A stretch of 16,747 bases of DNA from Oceanospirillaceae bacterium UBA1126 (GCA_002312935.1 DCAT01000007.1:1-16747); one strand, 5' to 3'; counted from the stretch's first letter, positions 1-8,672 are shown. The notes: generated by a model not told the origin, from the letters alone. Program-made: numbers and translations.

Positions 1-51
1 CGGGGTGAGAGAGGGAACTACAACCCAAGGCAAGGAGTATCTAATTAAAGA

Positions 52-85
52 CCTAGTGTTTAATGACACTAGGGGTACAGTTTTT
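52..85 (+). terminator. Possible terminator hairpin of a gene left of the window
   Basis: CCTAGTGT (52-59) and ACACTAGG (66-73) form a perfect 8-bp stem with a 6-nt loop. A run of five T starts seven bases after the stem (81-85). The gap before the T-run makes it a weak Rho-independent terminator, so it may only be a stem-loop. Confidence 0.3.
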
Positions 86-429
86 GGTGTTCAAATTTTG
101 ATGTTGGGTTTTTGCAAGTGCAGTCAAACGCTATAAAAAGATGGTAAACTAAAACGTAGGAGAGCAGCGCCCAGGCGCCATTAAAAAAGCTAGCAGTAAT
201 GTTGGCAAAAGGTACTAATTAACTACCATTTGCTACCAATGTTGGCAGTAACGCATAAGATAAAATGGTGATTGTTAAGGAAAAGTATGCACCATATAAT
301 AGACCGAGTCTCTCTGTCCGCAGCATTCAAATGGTTGTTTTTATTGGTTTTTCCTTTCTTCTCAATATCTGTGTAAAAAATTCTGTCCTTGGCTCAATTG
401 CCAACGCATGCTTATACGATTCTAATTTT

Positions 430-458
430 TTGACGTGAGTGCTCACCCATTATTATAA
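430..458 (+). promoter_or_regulatory. Candidate promoter of the cryptochrome/photolyase gene
   Basis: TTGACG (430-435) and TTATAA (453-458) are 17 bp apart and match sigma-70 -35 and -10 elements reasonably. A small inverted repeat, GTGAG-TG-CTCAC (435-446), lies in the spacer and could be an operator. The start region of the photolyase follows 45 to 100 bp downstream. This was found by eye. Confidence 0.4.
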
Positions 459-545
459 AAACTAAGCGTAATATTTAAGTTTAAAAGTATAGCTTTATGT
501 TTATTGGTGAAATACTGCTCTGAGCGTTGCCGCCGCTTTTTAAAA

Positions 546-2087
546 ATGACACATAATATGAAAGAAACGGTTAATATTGTTTGGTTTAAACGTGATTTAC
601 GTATCAATGATCACAGCCCGCTGTTAGCGGCTTCTAATTCAGGTCTGCCCCTATTACCATTGTATGTGGTGGAACCCGAATATTGGCAGCAAAGCTTCAG
701 CTCTAGTCGTCATTGGCATTTCATTTATGACTGCCTATCAGAGCTCAACATCGCTTTAACACAATTGGGACAGCCTCTTATCGTGCAAGTGGGTGAAACC
801 TGTGATGTTATTGCACGCCTAAATTCAGAATTTAATATTCAAGCGATATACGCACACGAGGAAACGGGAAATCTTTGGACTTACCGGAGGGATATCAGTG
901 TTAATAAATTATGCACTAGCTTTGATATTCCACTGCATGAATACCCACTTAATGGTGTTGTTAGAAGGCTCAGCTCTCGTGATGACTGGTCAGCTATTAG
1001 AAATAAGCGCATGGCCGAAAGAATTGCACCAAAACCCCGTAGCGTAACCCCCTTGTTCAAATACTCGTCAGACCCTTTGCCAGATAAAAACCATCCTATG
1101 TTTGGCAAACATTTCGTTGGCACAGTACAGCAAGGCGGCCGCCTTGCCGCAGTTGATGATTTGAGAGGGTTTCTAAAGCATCGGTCCAGTCAATATCTTT
1201 ACCATATTTCTGCGCCGGGCTTATCGTCCACTCATTGTTCGAGGCTTTCGGCGCACCTTGCCTGGGGAAGTCTTTCTGTGAGGGAGGTTGTTCAATCAAC
1301 CAAAAAAAGAAAACAACAACTCAACGGGGAAGAAAAAAATCGCTTTGGTCGTAATTTAACCGCATTTAACTCAAGGCTTGCTTGGCGCTGTCACTTTATT
1401 CAAAAAATTCAAGATCAACCTGCCATTGAAACTCACTGTATGCACCCAGCCTTTGAGGGCCTGCGTGAGAGTGAGCACGATGAACTAAAATTTCAAGCAT
1501 GGGCTTCAGGTCATACTGGGTACCCATTCATTGATGCTTGCATGCGTAATTTAATTGCTGAAGGGTGGATCACTTTTCGAATGCGCGCCATGCTTGTAAG
1601 CTTTGCTAGCTATCAGCTTTGGTTGGATTGGCGCGTTGTAGGCCATCATCTAGCCGGTTTATTCACTGATTACGAGCCTGGCATTCACTATAGTCAACTG
1701 CAAATGCAATCAGGTGTCACCGGTATAAATTCAATGCGGGTCTACAATCCAGTTAAGCAATCAATGGAACATGACCCAAACGGTGATTATATAAGGCACT
1801 GGGTTCCCGAGTTAAAAGACCTTCCAAATGCCTTTATTCATGAGCCTTGGAAGTGGGGTAAAAACTTAGTGGATGATGCCTCGTTTTTAGTAGACACTAT
1901 CTACTCAAATCCTATTGTCGACCACGAATCAACAGCAAAAGAAGCAAAAGAAAAGCTAACGGACGTACGCAAAAGTGACTGTTTTAGAGCTATCTCACAT
2001 TCTATTTATAATAAACTGGGAAGTAGAAAAAAAAGGGCGAGTAAATCGAAAAAGGTGATTGCTGAAAACCAATTGACACTGTTTTAA
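546..2087 (+). CDS. Cryptochrome/photolyase family protein (divergent FAD-binding type)
   Basis: This is a flavoprotein of the photolyase/cryptochrome family, whose members repair UV-damaged DNA with blue light or act as light sensors. The N-terminal photolyase domain begins with VNIVWFKRDLR. The C-terminal FAD-binding half contains TGYPFIDACMRNL, the SYQLWLDWR segment and RVYNPVKQSMEHDPNGDYI. Its roughly 510 residues are slightly long for the family because of a Lys/Arg-rich tail. By eye against E. coli PhrB, the outer electron-transfer tryptophans (W306, W359) are kept. The FAD-proximal W382 position is Leu, the N378 position is Tyr, and the Glu that contacts the pyrimidine dimer (E274) is Arg. 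It therefore belongs to a subfamily distinct from classical CPD photolyases, and its repair specificity is uncertain. The start is ambiguous: ATG at 546 or 558, or TTG at 504. None has a clear Shine-Dalgarno sequence. Confidence 0.85.
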   Translation: MTHNMKETVNIVWFKRDLRINDHSPLLAASNSGLPLLPLYVVEPEYWQQSFSSSRHWHFIYDCLSELNIALTQLGQPLIVQVGETCDVIARLNSEFNIQAIYAHEETGNLWTYRRDISVNKLCTSFDIPLHEYPLNGVVRRLSSRDDWSAIRNKRMAERIAPKPRSVTPLFKYSSDPLPDKNHPMFGKHFVGTVQQGGRLAAVDDLRGFLKHRSSQYLYHISAPGLSSTHCSRLSAHLAWGSLSVREVVQSTKKRKQQLNGEEKNRFGRNLTAFNSRLAWRCHFIQKIQDQPAIETHCMHPAFEGLRESEHDELKFQAWASGHTGYPFIDACMRNLIAEGWITFRMRAMLVSFASYQLWLDWRVVGHHLAGLFTDYEPGIHYSQLQMQSGVTGINSMRVYNPVKQSMEHDPNGDYIRHWVPELKDLPNAFIHEPWKWGKNLVDDASFLVDTIYSNPIVDHESTAKEAKEKLTDVRKSDCFRAISHSIYNKLGSRKKRASKSKKVIAENQLTLF

Positions 2088-2198
2088 ACTATGTACTCAA
2101 CACTATAATAGGGTAAAAAACATGTCGCTAAACCTCAGTTTAGGCCATCAGCTTATCCATTAATCTACTAGTTTACTGTTTAAAAAACACTCTAGTCG

Positions 2199-2223
2199 AG
2201 GCACGATAACGTTATTAGTGCCT
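2199..2223. repeat. 25-bp near-palindrome
   Basis: AGGCAC (2199-2204) pairs with GTGCCT (2218-2223), and the inner ATAAC (2206-2210) pairs with GTTAT (2211-2215). The result is a nearly continuous dyad. No T-run follows, so it is not a standard terminator. It could be a protein-binding site or an RNA hairpin after the photolyase transcript. Confidence 0.45.
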
Positions 2224-2504
2224 AATATACATGAGTAAATCATAGTTTAAGATGCCATTTTTCAATAGTCTATATACCCATCCAACCAATTATTAGAAAC
2301 ATTCTTTTTCCTAGTCATATTGGCGTTATCCAAGTTGACTTATTTAACCTGAAAAACAGGGTTGTACTATAGTATTCCCCCATCATGTTTTGTAACTTGA
2401 ACCAAATTTTCGCCACCCTGCAACCTGGTCGAATATTAAGTATGTCGAGTTTGGTAAGGGAGTCTGTAACGCACTCCTGCTTTGGTCAACACACCTATTC
2501 ATTG

Positions 2505-2547
2505 CGCCATAATTCCTCATCTAAGGCATAGGGAATCCTTTATGGCG
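2505..2547. repeat. Inverted repeat with bulge
   Basis: CGCCATAA (2505-2512) is repeated in inverse orientation as TTATGGCG (2540-2547). A second pairing, TTCC (2513-2516) with GGAA (2532-2535), extends the stem across a 3-nt bulge. Function unknown. Confidence 0.35.
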
Positions 2548-2889
2548 GAGAGCAGTCTATGTATCCATAACTGTATACACACCAGAGGGATATTTTGGAT
2601 ATATTAAATTAGGTGACAAATTAAAGCTAAGGATATCTTAGACACTGCGCAAATTTAGGAATCCAGAGGCCCTAGAAGCCTGTATGAGAGACCTATTATG
2701 GACTATCGGTCATTATTTTCCGTATTCTTAGAGTCCCACAGGGTGTTTATATTAGATGGTAGATTTAATACTTAGGGTTATTCATTACTGCACTTCAGTC
2801 ATTGCCCTTAGAAACTTAGGTTGAGCTCAGCCGTGTTATCAATTAAACACAAAAGTGAATATATAAATATATCCGTTTCAAGCGAACTG

Positions 2890-3927
2890 TTATTGAGGCA
2901 ACCCACGAGCTACACGTTTAAAAAATAACTTAACCAAGCTATTACTGCGGCCAATAAAGCGGGTCACTACAAAGATTATTTTAACCTTATTGCGAGATAT
3001 TTTGATCTGAGAACTTTGTTGAAAATCTGGCTGATTATGGATGTTCTTTAAGGTTAGTAAGGCCATACCAATGGCCCACAGACAAAAGTTGCGATAGCCC
3101 TGTTCAGTCTTTGGGGTCATTAACGTATAGCTTAAGGCGTCCTGCAGGTGACCATGAGCAATAGCTACCAGCTCCCTTACTCCCCGGTGAAAATCTGGGT
3201 TAGTGCGTTGCTTTGATAAATCCTGCAGTTCAATGTTGTACTTACTGAATACATCTTGCGGTAGCCAGCAAATTTCACGACCTTGGTCTTGCCAAATATC
3301 CTTGAGAATATTGGTCATTTGCAAACCTTGACCAAAGGATACGGCCAAGGGCATAAGCTGGGCCTTGTTGTGCCTGAGTTTGCTCGAGTAATCGCAGTAG
3401 AGCAGCGTCAGCATTTCACCAACAATACCGGCCACATGATAACAATAGTCGTTGAGCGCCGGAATATTAGGCAAACCTGAGTGGGGTTGATGGGCTTGAT
3501 AGTGCATCATACCTTGCACCATAGTGGCAACGCATTGCTGAATAATGCGTTGCTGGGTTGGGCTAAAGCTACGGAATAAGCGCAGGATACGCTGACTGTT
3601 GGCAATTAAATCGAGCTCAGCTGGTGCGGTATCGCGGTGCAGTTGCGGCTGTAATTCGGCTACCCAAGCGGCAGTCGACTCTTGGCTCTCTAACAAGCCT
3701 GCTAGTTGGTGGCTAAAATGTCCTTTTAGGACTAAAGCAAGCTGTGGATCATCTTCAATGGTATCGGCCATACGACACCATAAATAGGCATTGCCCACCA
3801 CCTGTACAAGATCCTTTGACAACTGGGGAATAGTTAACGCGAAGGTACGTGATACCCCCTGCAGAATATAGTCTTGATACTCACTGTCCGTATAGTCACT
3901 GGTATCTGTCAGCTGAAATCGTTTCAT
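2890..3927 (-). CDS. Squalene/phytoene synthase family protein, squalene-synthase-like
   Basis: It probably condenses two isoprenoid diphosphates head-to-head, most likely farnesyl diphosphate to presqualene diphosphate and squalene. This is an all-alpha trans-isoprenyl synthase. The first aspartate-rich motif is DTIEDD (residues 55-60). SRTFALTIPQL lies at 26-36, the conserved YCYHVAGIVGEML at 161-173, and the second aspartate motif NILKDIWQD at 206-214 (D210 and D214), followed by GREICWLPQDVF. The Tyr-Cys-Tyr-His-Val-Ala-Gly block and the 345-residue length fit squalene synthase better than bacterial phytoene synthase, which is nearer 300. The tail (about 310-345) is basic with one hydrophobic patch. 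No hopanoid, sterol or carotenoid gene lies beside it, so the product is inferred. The start is the ATG before KRFQLTDTSD, with a poor ribosome-binding site. Confidence 0.85.
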   Translation of the reverse strand: MKRFQLTDTSDYTDSEYQDYILQGVSRTFALTIPQLSKDLVQVVGNAYLWCRMADTIEDDPQLALVLKGHFSHQLAGLLESQESTAAWVAELQPQLHRDTAPAELDLIANSQRILRLFRSFSPTQQRIIQQCVATMVQGMMHYQAHQPHSGLPNIPALNDYCYHVAGIVGEMLTLLYCDYSSKLRHNKAQLMPLAVSFGQGLQMTNILKDIWQDQGREICWLPQDVFSKYNIELQDLSKQRTNPDFHRGVRELVAIAHGHLQDALSYTLMTPKTEQGYRNFCLWAIGMALLTLKNIHNQPDFQQSSQIKISRNKVKIIFVVTRFIGRSNSLVKLFFKRVARGLPQ

Positions 3928-4117
3928 GGACCCAGTTTAACCGATAATGACCAGCAAGGGTGGGGCTGCAAACCTTAATCTTGAAAATTTCATGAAGATC
4001 GATCTTGAGGTTCTTGCAATGGCTATTTTAAACAAAAAAAACGCTCCCCATACTTTGTAATAAATTTGGCATATGCTGCTACTGAATAGAAACATCAGTC
4101 ATACGCCACAATATGCC

Positions 4118-4468
4118 TCATAGCTTAATGTCAAAATGTTTTACCACAGACTCTTTGATTTCCCAAGTACCTTTAAACCCTGCATCTACCACAAATGCAT
4201 CCCCTGGGCCTACGTCCATGGGTTGTCCACCTTCGGGTGTAATGGTGATACGGCCTTCTATGAGATGAACGAATTCATATTCGGCATAAGTCGCATGGTA
4301 CGTGCCTGGAGTGGCTGTCCAGATACCAGAAATCATACTGCCATCATTGGATGTATGGAGTATCCAAGTTTTCATAGTGGGCGCACCCTGAACAACGGTC
4401 CATCCCTCAAGATTGTCACTAATTACCTCAGTTGATTGTTGATTGTCGAGCTTAAACAGATGCTTCAT
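4118..4468 (-). CDS. Small cupin-domain protein (Cupin_3-like)
   Basis: A single-domain cupin of 116 residues. The beta-barrel core includes MKTWILHTS, the ISGIWTATPGTYHATYAEYEFVH region (E65 and H68 as probable metal-side residues), the turn EGRITITPEGG, and VGPGDAFVVDAGFKGTWE. This arrangement, with Trp-Glu near the end, resembles the PF05899 (Cupin_3, ureidoglycine aminohydrolase-related) group of small cytosolic cupins, whose substrates are mostly unknown. The second metal-binding His of classical cupins is not obvious. I chose the start at 4468 because AGGA lies eight bases upstream on the minus strand; an upstream ATG at 4492 would add eight residues without such a site. It stands alone; the next minus-strand gene is about 190 bp further on. 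That gap holds a T-run (minus strand, about 4040) without a clear stem. Confidence 0.75.
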   Translation of the reverse strand: MKHLFKLDNQQSTEVISDNLEGWTVVQGAPTMKTWILHTSNDGSMISGIWTATPGTYHATYAEYEFVHLIEGRITITPEGGQPMDVGPGDAFVVDAGFKGTWEIKESVVKHFDIKL

Positions 4469-5224
4469 TGAAATAGTCCTTTTTCTGTGCAAGTAGATTT
4501 ATAGATACTACTAATATGAGATCGTCATTGATACAGAAAAATGTCTGGTTTGGCTTCTTCACAGATCACTTTTTTGTCTTGATAGCCACATATAATCAAA
4601 CCAAGTTCCTCATTCCCTTTAACTCTTCAGGAAAATATTTTTTAGACCATATGGTTATATAAGCCTTCATCTTATTGGGATTCATAAAATTCAAAGGTCA
4701 AATAACCCAGTAGAAAAATGGAAAGAACGACCAATCAGCCTTCAGTACACAACAGGCGCTTGTAATACTGTAAAAAAGAGTACCTGAATGTGTGACAATA
4801 AATTTCATTTCAATTGGGTCAGTGAGTAGCCGATGCAGGGTTGGTTTAGGAATACCAAGCGAACTAACTAAACTATCTAGTGTATTAAGGCTATTATTGT
4901 TTAATTCAATTAAAAGTGATCGGCACTAAAAACAACCAGTGGTAATTATTGACTGCAGTTGTGACTTTGTTAGTGGAGATAGTAAGCTATTCGCAGTAGG
5001 GGAAACTATTTAGGTTGACCAGAACACACCTTTGTTGTGTGGGCGTGTGAATGAGGTCTAGAGATTATCTTTGGAGTAGGTTGGCCTTGACCTAAACAAA
5101 CATCTTTAAACACCCACAGGCCAAATATGTCACCTCATTAATTTACAATGACATTGCACTCACCGATTCATTAATCCTTTATATCGATGTGCCCCAATGT
5201 TAGTATTTCATCCATGGATACATA
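4469..5224. other. Intergenic region between cupin and TPR/oxygenase genes
   Basis: About 750 bp between divergent genes. I see no coding frame or RNA gene. It contains a weak dyad TTGGT-N8-ACCAA (4841-4858) and two copies of TAGGTTG(A/G)CC (5011-5020 and 5077-5086), the second followed by an inverted ACCTA. Promoters for both flanking genes should lie here, but I could not pick one with confidence. Confidence 0.45.
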
Positions 5225-6994
5225 ATGGATTTTCCTATGAAATTGACTTTAGGTGAAGCGCTAAAGAAGGGTGTCGAAGCGCATAAAAATGGTCAGCTTC
5301 AAGAAGCTGAGAGACTGTATTCTACTATTATAAATGTGCAGCCCAACCATGCTGATGCGAATCATAATATGGGTGTTTTGGCTGTTGGTTTAGGTAAAAT
5401 ACAAGCGTCACTGCCTTTTTTTAAAGTAGCCACCATAGCTAACCCTAAAGTAGTACAGTTCTGGTTAAGCTACATTAATGCTTTGATGCAACTTGGTCGT
5501 TCAGCTGATGCACAATTGGAGTCTTTTAAAGCCCAACAACAAGGATTCACTGGAGGAGCTTTAGATCAGCTAGAGAAAAATCTCACAAAACAAGGCCTAG
5601 AGATCAACAATACCCATGCAGTGGCATTGGAGTCTTCTGTTTTGCCCAAACCCAATATTCTAGATAATATGAAAGTCGATCAGGCTTTAAGAGCTGCAAA
5701 ACGCGCATCTAAAAGTAATAATCTTGAAGAAGCAAAGACTATTTACCAAGATGTTTTGTATAAATTCCCTCACAATAAACAGGCGCTTAAGGCGCTACAG
5801 TTATTAACTGGAGTTGTGTTGGTAGCGCAACAAGACCCTTCATCTGAAGAGCAACAGTCGATTATTAGCCTCTACACACAGGGGAAATTCAAACAGGCCC
5901 TAGCGGACGCCATTAAAATGTTGGATCGATTTCCAAACTCTTCTCTTCTTTATAATATTACAGGGGCATCTAATGCCGCCTTGATGCAATTTGATGCTGC
6001 GGTTATTAGCTATAAAAAAGCGCTAAAGATTACCGCTGATTCACCTGAAACCTATTATAATATGGCTGCTGCTCTCAATGACGGAGGGAATGTGGGGGCC
6101 GCCATCGAAAGCTACAAGAAAGCTTTAAAGCTCAAGCCTGGTTATGCAGAGGCCTATAAAAATCTTGGTAGTCTTTTTCATGAAAATCATAAATACAAAG
6201 AAGCAAGAGATTGTTTTGACAAGTTAACAGATAAATACTCAGTAGCTAAGGCTTTAGAGTGCACATATTCTTTAGAACATTATGATGATTTTAATGACCG
6301 TATTAAATCTATAGCGGAAAAAAATCCTTCCAATATTCGTGTTGCGGCGATGAGCGCATTTGCGGCACATCAAATGGAGCAAACAGATTCCTATCCATTT
6401 TGTAAAAACCCTAATGAGCTAATTACATTTAGTAACATAAAAAACCATATCCCTAACTATAATGAATTCATTAATACTCTATTGGTTGAAATGAATCAGA
6501 GAAGCACTGCGTGGGAACCCAAAAATAATGCAACAGTATCGGGATTCCATACTTCTGGGAATCTGTTTTCTAAACCTAATAAAATGCTTAAAATTTTGGA
6601 AAGCGTAATTGAAAAAGAGCTCGAATTGTTCTTTGAAAAATTTAAATCTCTTGATAATGGGCTCATCCAAAATTGGCCCAAACAAACTAATATAAAAGCT
6701 TGGTATGTCCGCATGTTAAAAAATGGCCATCAACGCGGCCATATACACCCATCTGCTTGCATAAGTGGAGTATTTTACTTAAAAACTGTGGAGTCTCCAC
6801 AAGAACAGGAGGGTGCGATAGAATTTGGGCTACATGGTTATGCTTATCCGATCAAAAATAAGGAATATCCTCGACAAATTTATCAACCAAGTAATGGAGA
6901 TATTGTGTTGTTTCCGGCGTCACTTTTCCACCAAACTATTCCAGTCGTAAAAGATGTTGAACGATGTGTTATTGCTTTTGATTTTCTTAAGTGA
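5225..6994 (+). CDS. TPR-repeat protein with C-terminal 2-oxoglutarate/Fe(II) oxygenase-like domain
   Basis: A 589-residue two-part protein. Residues about 10-110, 150-195 and 210-335 are tetratricopeptide repeats; clear units include GNVGAAIESYKKALKLKPG and FDAAVISYKKALKI. Such repeats usually form a protein-binding solenoid. The last 110 residues resemble the putative 2OG-Fe(II) oxygenase family PF13759. They show RGHIHP (H506 and H508, likely iron side), SGVFYLK (514-520), NGDIVLFPASLFHQ (H569, likely distal iron ligand) and ER (R580, likely 2-oxoglutarate contact) before CVIAFDF. It may hydroxylate a protein or small molecule held by the repeats; the substrate is unknown. No signal peptide is seen. 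The start is ATG 5225, which overlaps the stop of a three-codon frame (ATG at 5214). An alternative is ATG 5237. Neither has a good Shine-Dalgarno sequence. Confidence 0.8.
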   Translation: MDFPMKLTLGEALKKGVEAHKNGQLQEAERLYSTIINVQPNHADANHNMGVLAVGLGKIQASLPFFKVATIANPKVVQFWLSYINALMQLGRSADAQLESFKAQQQGFTGGALDQLEKNLTKQGLEINNTHAVALESSVLPKPNILDNMKVDQALRAAKRASKSNNLEEAKTIYQDVLYKFPHNKQALKALQLLTGVVLVAQQDPSSEEQQSIISLYTQGKFKQALADAIKMLDRFPNSSLLYNITGASNAALMQFDAAVISYKKALKITADSPETYYNMAAALNDGGNVGAAIESYKKALKLKPGYAEAYKNLGSLFHENHKYKEARDCFDKLTDKYSVAKALECTYSLEHYDDFNDRIKSIAEKNPSNIRVAAMSAFAAHQMEQTDSYPFCKNPNELITFSNIKNHIPNYNEFINTLLVEMNQRSTAWEPKNNATVSGFHTSGNLFSKPNKMLKILESVIEKELELFFEKFKSLDNGLIQNWPKQTNIKAWYVRMLKNGHQRGHIHPSACISGVFYLKTVESPQEQEGAIEFGLHGYAYPIKNKEYPRQIYQPSNGDIVLFPASLFHQTIPVVKDVERCVIAFDFLK

Positions 6995-7317
6995 GGCTGG
7001 TAAACCTAAAGTTTGTAGTGCAATCAGTGCATTTGTAAACCGGCACAAGCACCGCTAAAAACACCTAATCTTACCTATTAACTACATACCCTGTTATCTC
7101 TAGGGCTAAATGTCCTTATTGGTGACAGGGAGTATATATCTGATCTAGCTAAAACTATTGCACCGTTGGGGTTAGTTTATGCGCCTAGTTCAGCTGACGG
7201 CATCAGCAAGTATAAGAGGCCAACATATAGACGCCAATATGGTGCAGCCATTAATTAGTCGTATTTGCCTGCGATATTTTTAAGAAATTGTGATAAAGCT
7301 AATAACTCCATCCCTCA
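6995..7317. other. Intergenic region after the TPR/oxygenase gene
   Basis: A gap of 323 bp between convergent genes. No coding frame is convincing. The only structure seen is the two-stem hairpin at 7089-7130. Confidence 0.5.
7089..7130 (+). repeat. Two-tier RNA-like hairpin
   Basis: Outer stem: 7089-7098 (CCCTGTTATC) with 7121-7130 (GGTGACAGGG), ten pairs including two G-U wobbles valid only for plus-strand RNA. Inner stem: AGGGC (7102-7106) with GTCCT (7112-7116) around the loop TAAAT, separated from the outer stem by a small internal loop. No T-run follows. It could be a 3' structure of the upstream mRNA or part of a small RNA. Confidence 0.35.
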
Positions 7318-7545
7318 CTACTTCCACATCGATTCTCCTGTTAATATAATAGCGTTACCGATAATGCGCACACCACATAGCTCAGTAGCCTCAGTATTTA
7401 ATGCCAAACTTTTCATCAAACCTTCCTCATCAGCTAATACCTGCATGCCACTTTGTTCAAAAACTAACGTAGCACAACCACCTATTAATGCTTCTGCCTG
7501 CGCTAGTGTTGGCCTGACCATTGGCTTATGCGTCATTGGTTCCAT
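7318..7545 (-). CDS. Small DUF3846-like hypothetical protein
   Basis: A 75-residue protein from ATG 7545; a GTG at 7578 would add eleven residues. The pattern LAQAEALIGG, then VLADEEGLMKSLALN, then ATELCGVRIIGNAIIL resembles DUF3846, in which an acidic-Gly turn is followed by a Leu-x-Leu-Asn-x-x-Ala motif and an Ile-Gly-Asn/Asp strand. No function is known for that family. The resemblance was judged by eye. It lies downstream of, and on the same strand as, the LysR-type gene, about 145 bp away. An overlapping plus-strand frame covers the same DNA but has a low-complexity, Ser/Cys-rich product without family features, so I prefer this strand. Confidence 0.5.
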   Translation of the reverse strand: MEPMTHKPMVRPTLAQAEALIGGCATLVFEQSGMQVLADEEGLMKSLALNTEATELCGVRIIGNAIILTGESMWK

Positions 7546-7689
7546 ATTACTTTTCTCACTTAGTAGTTGTTGGTCCACAAATAGCTATGGTTGCTCTTAA
7601 GTCTTTTATATCACCGCAATTTTTGACATTCATAATGCTATTAACTACTTAAACAGATTTTTAATCTGCCTTGCTTTAAGCGGAGTCGT

Positions 7690-8604
7690 TTAACTAGAGT
7701 CTGTTCCTACGCAGTAATTTTCAAATGCGCCAGCATCTAGTGCCTCTCGCATCAGTGCAGAGGTTGCCTTAGTCATTGGTAATACAGGGTTACCGTGCAC
7801 CCATACCAATCCTAATGTTTGGGAAATTGTTGGTGATTCAAGTAATTTTTGTTTTGTGTTTGGTAGATGGGCGAAGCGCTTGGGAACAATGGTGGCAAGA
7901 TCTCCTGCCATGGCATGAAAAGCTAATTGAAAAATAGAATTTGATTCCAAGATTGGCTTACATTGCACACCTGCTGTTTCAAAAGCCTCATCCATCATTT
8001 GCCTTTCTCGCATTGATTTAGAAAGTAAGCAAAGTGGTAACTTGCAAGCGTCAGCCCACGAGATAGTCGGGCTATCATCTAACCAATCATTATCGGGAAG
8101 CAGTAAGTATAATGGTTCTTCGTATAACTCCATGGTGACAAAAGGGTCTAGAGCAGGGTTATCTAGGTCTGTGACACCGATATCTATTTCAAAGTTGGTT
8201 AAGCCCTGAACTAATCGGTCGGTGCCTATAAACTGAATATCTAATTGGACAGACGGATAGCGTTGTTGAAAAAGCTGGCTAACAGTTGGAAATAAGGGAG
8301 AACTAAAGGGAGTAGCTCCTATACGCAAACGCCCGTTAAGATCACGCCTCATAATGCTAAGTTCCTCCACCATAGCTGACCTGTCAGCTAATAAGCGTTT
8401 AGCCCAAGTGACTACGCGCTTGCCTTCTTCGGTGAAGCCTTCAAATTTTTGCTTGCGAAGAATTAATGGGATACCTAGCTCTTTTTCTAAACTTTTAATC
8501 GCACTAGATAAGCTGGGCTGAGAAACATGGCATTTTTCGGCTGCTCGGCCAAAGTGCTGCTCTTGTTCTAGTGCAACGAGATATTGGAATTGTCTTAAAA
8601 ACAC
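7690..8604 (-). CDS. LysR-family transcriptional regulator
   Basis: A DNA-binding regulator of 304 residues, the usual LysR length. The N-terminal winged helix-turn-helix (about 3-60) shows FGRAAEKCHVSQPSLSSAI and SLEKELGIPLILR. The rest is the two-lobed periplasmic-binding-like effector domain (about 90-295), starting at GRLRIGATP. I chose GTG 8604 over an upstream TTG at 8637 because the typical LysR opening FLRQFQYLVAL begins there, and AAGGGG lies six bases upstream. It is divergent from the TauE/SafE permease gene with 180 bp between the starts, the classic place for a LysR operator. It probably controls the permease and perhaps the PanB-like/msm genes, with a sulfonate or C1 metabolite as effector. 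Target and effector are inferred. Confidence 0.9.
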   Translation of the reverse strand: MFLRQFQYLVALEQEQHFGRAAEKCHVSQPSLSSAIKSLEKELGIPLILRKQKFEGFTEEGKRVVTWAKRLLADRSAMVEELSIMRRDLNGRLRIGATPFSSPLFPTVSQLFQQRYPSVQLDIQFIGTDRLVQGLTNFEIDIGVTDLDNPALDPFVTMELYEEPLYLLLPDNDWLDDSPTISWADACKLPLCLLSKSMRERQMMDEAFETAGVQCKPILESNSIFQLAFHAMAGDLATIVPKRFAHLPNTKQKLLESPTISQTLGLVWVHGNPVLPMTKATSALMREALDAGAFENYCVGTDSS

Positions 8605-8672
8605 GTATAACCCCTTGATTTTTAAATTTAAAGTCAATTAAATGTCATTGATAAAAAATAAGAAATAGCAAA

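Larger units (their letters stand above)
1..545. other. Gene-poor left flank
   Basis: I find no convincing coding frame or RNA gene here. It holds a possible terminator hairpin near the left edge (52-85), a 10-bp direct repeat AATGTTGGCA at 198-207 and 238-247, and a promoter-like site at 430-458 facing the photolyase gene. Confidence 0.5.
2088..2889. other. Long intergenic region, no gene seen
   Basis: About 800 bp between the convergent photolyase and squalene-synthase-type genes. I found no plausible coding frame, tRNA or insertion sequence. It contains two dyads, described separately (2199-2223 and 2505-2547), and a small 6-bp hairpin CTAAAC-CTCA-GTTTAG at 2128-2143 shortly after the photolyase stop. 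It may be decayed coding sequence or may carry small RNAs; nothing in it decides this. Confidence 0.5.

Noticed and set aside
4136..4435. Plus-strand frame of 99 codons antisense to the cupin gene
   Set aside because: The cupin on the minus strand is clear and has a good ribosome-binding site; the antisense product has no recognisable features.
7085..7102. Sequence resembling the I-SceI homing-endonuclease site in reverse
   Set aside because: It matches only about 15 of 18 positions, with no intron or endonuclease gene nearby, so chance similarity is the better explanation.
7265..7600. Plus-strand open frame of 111 codons overlapping the DUF3846-like gene
   Set aside because: The product is Ser/Cys-rich without family features or a ribosome-binding site, and the minus-strand frame over the same DNA shows a recognisable conserved pattern.
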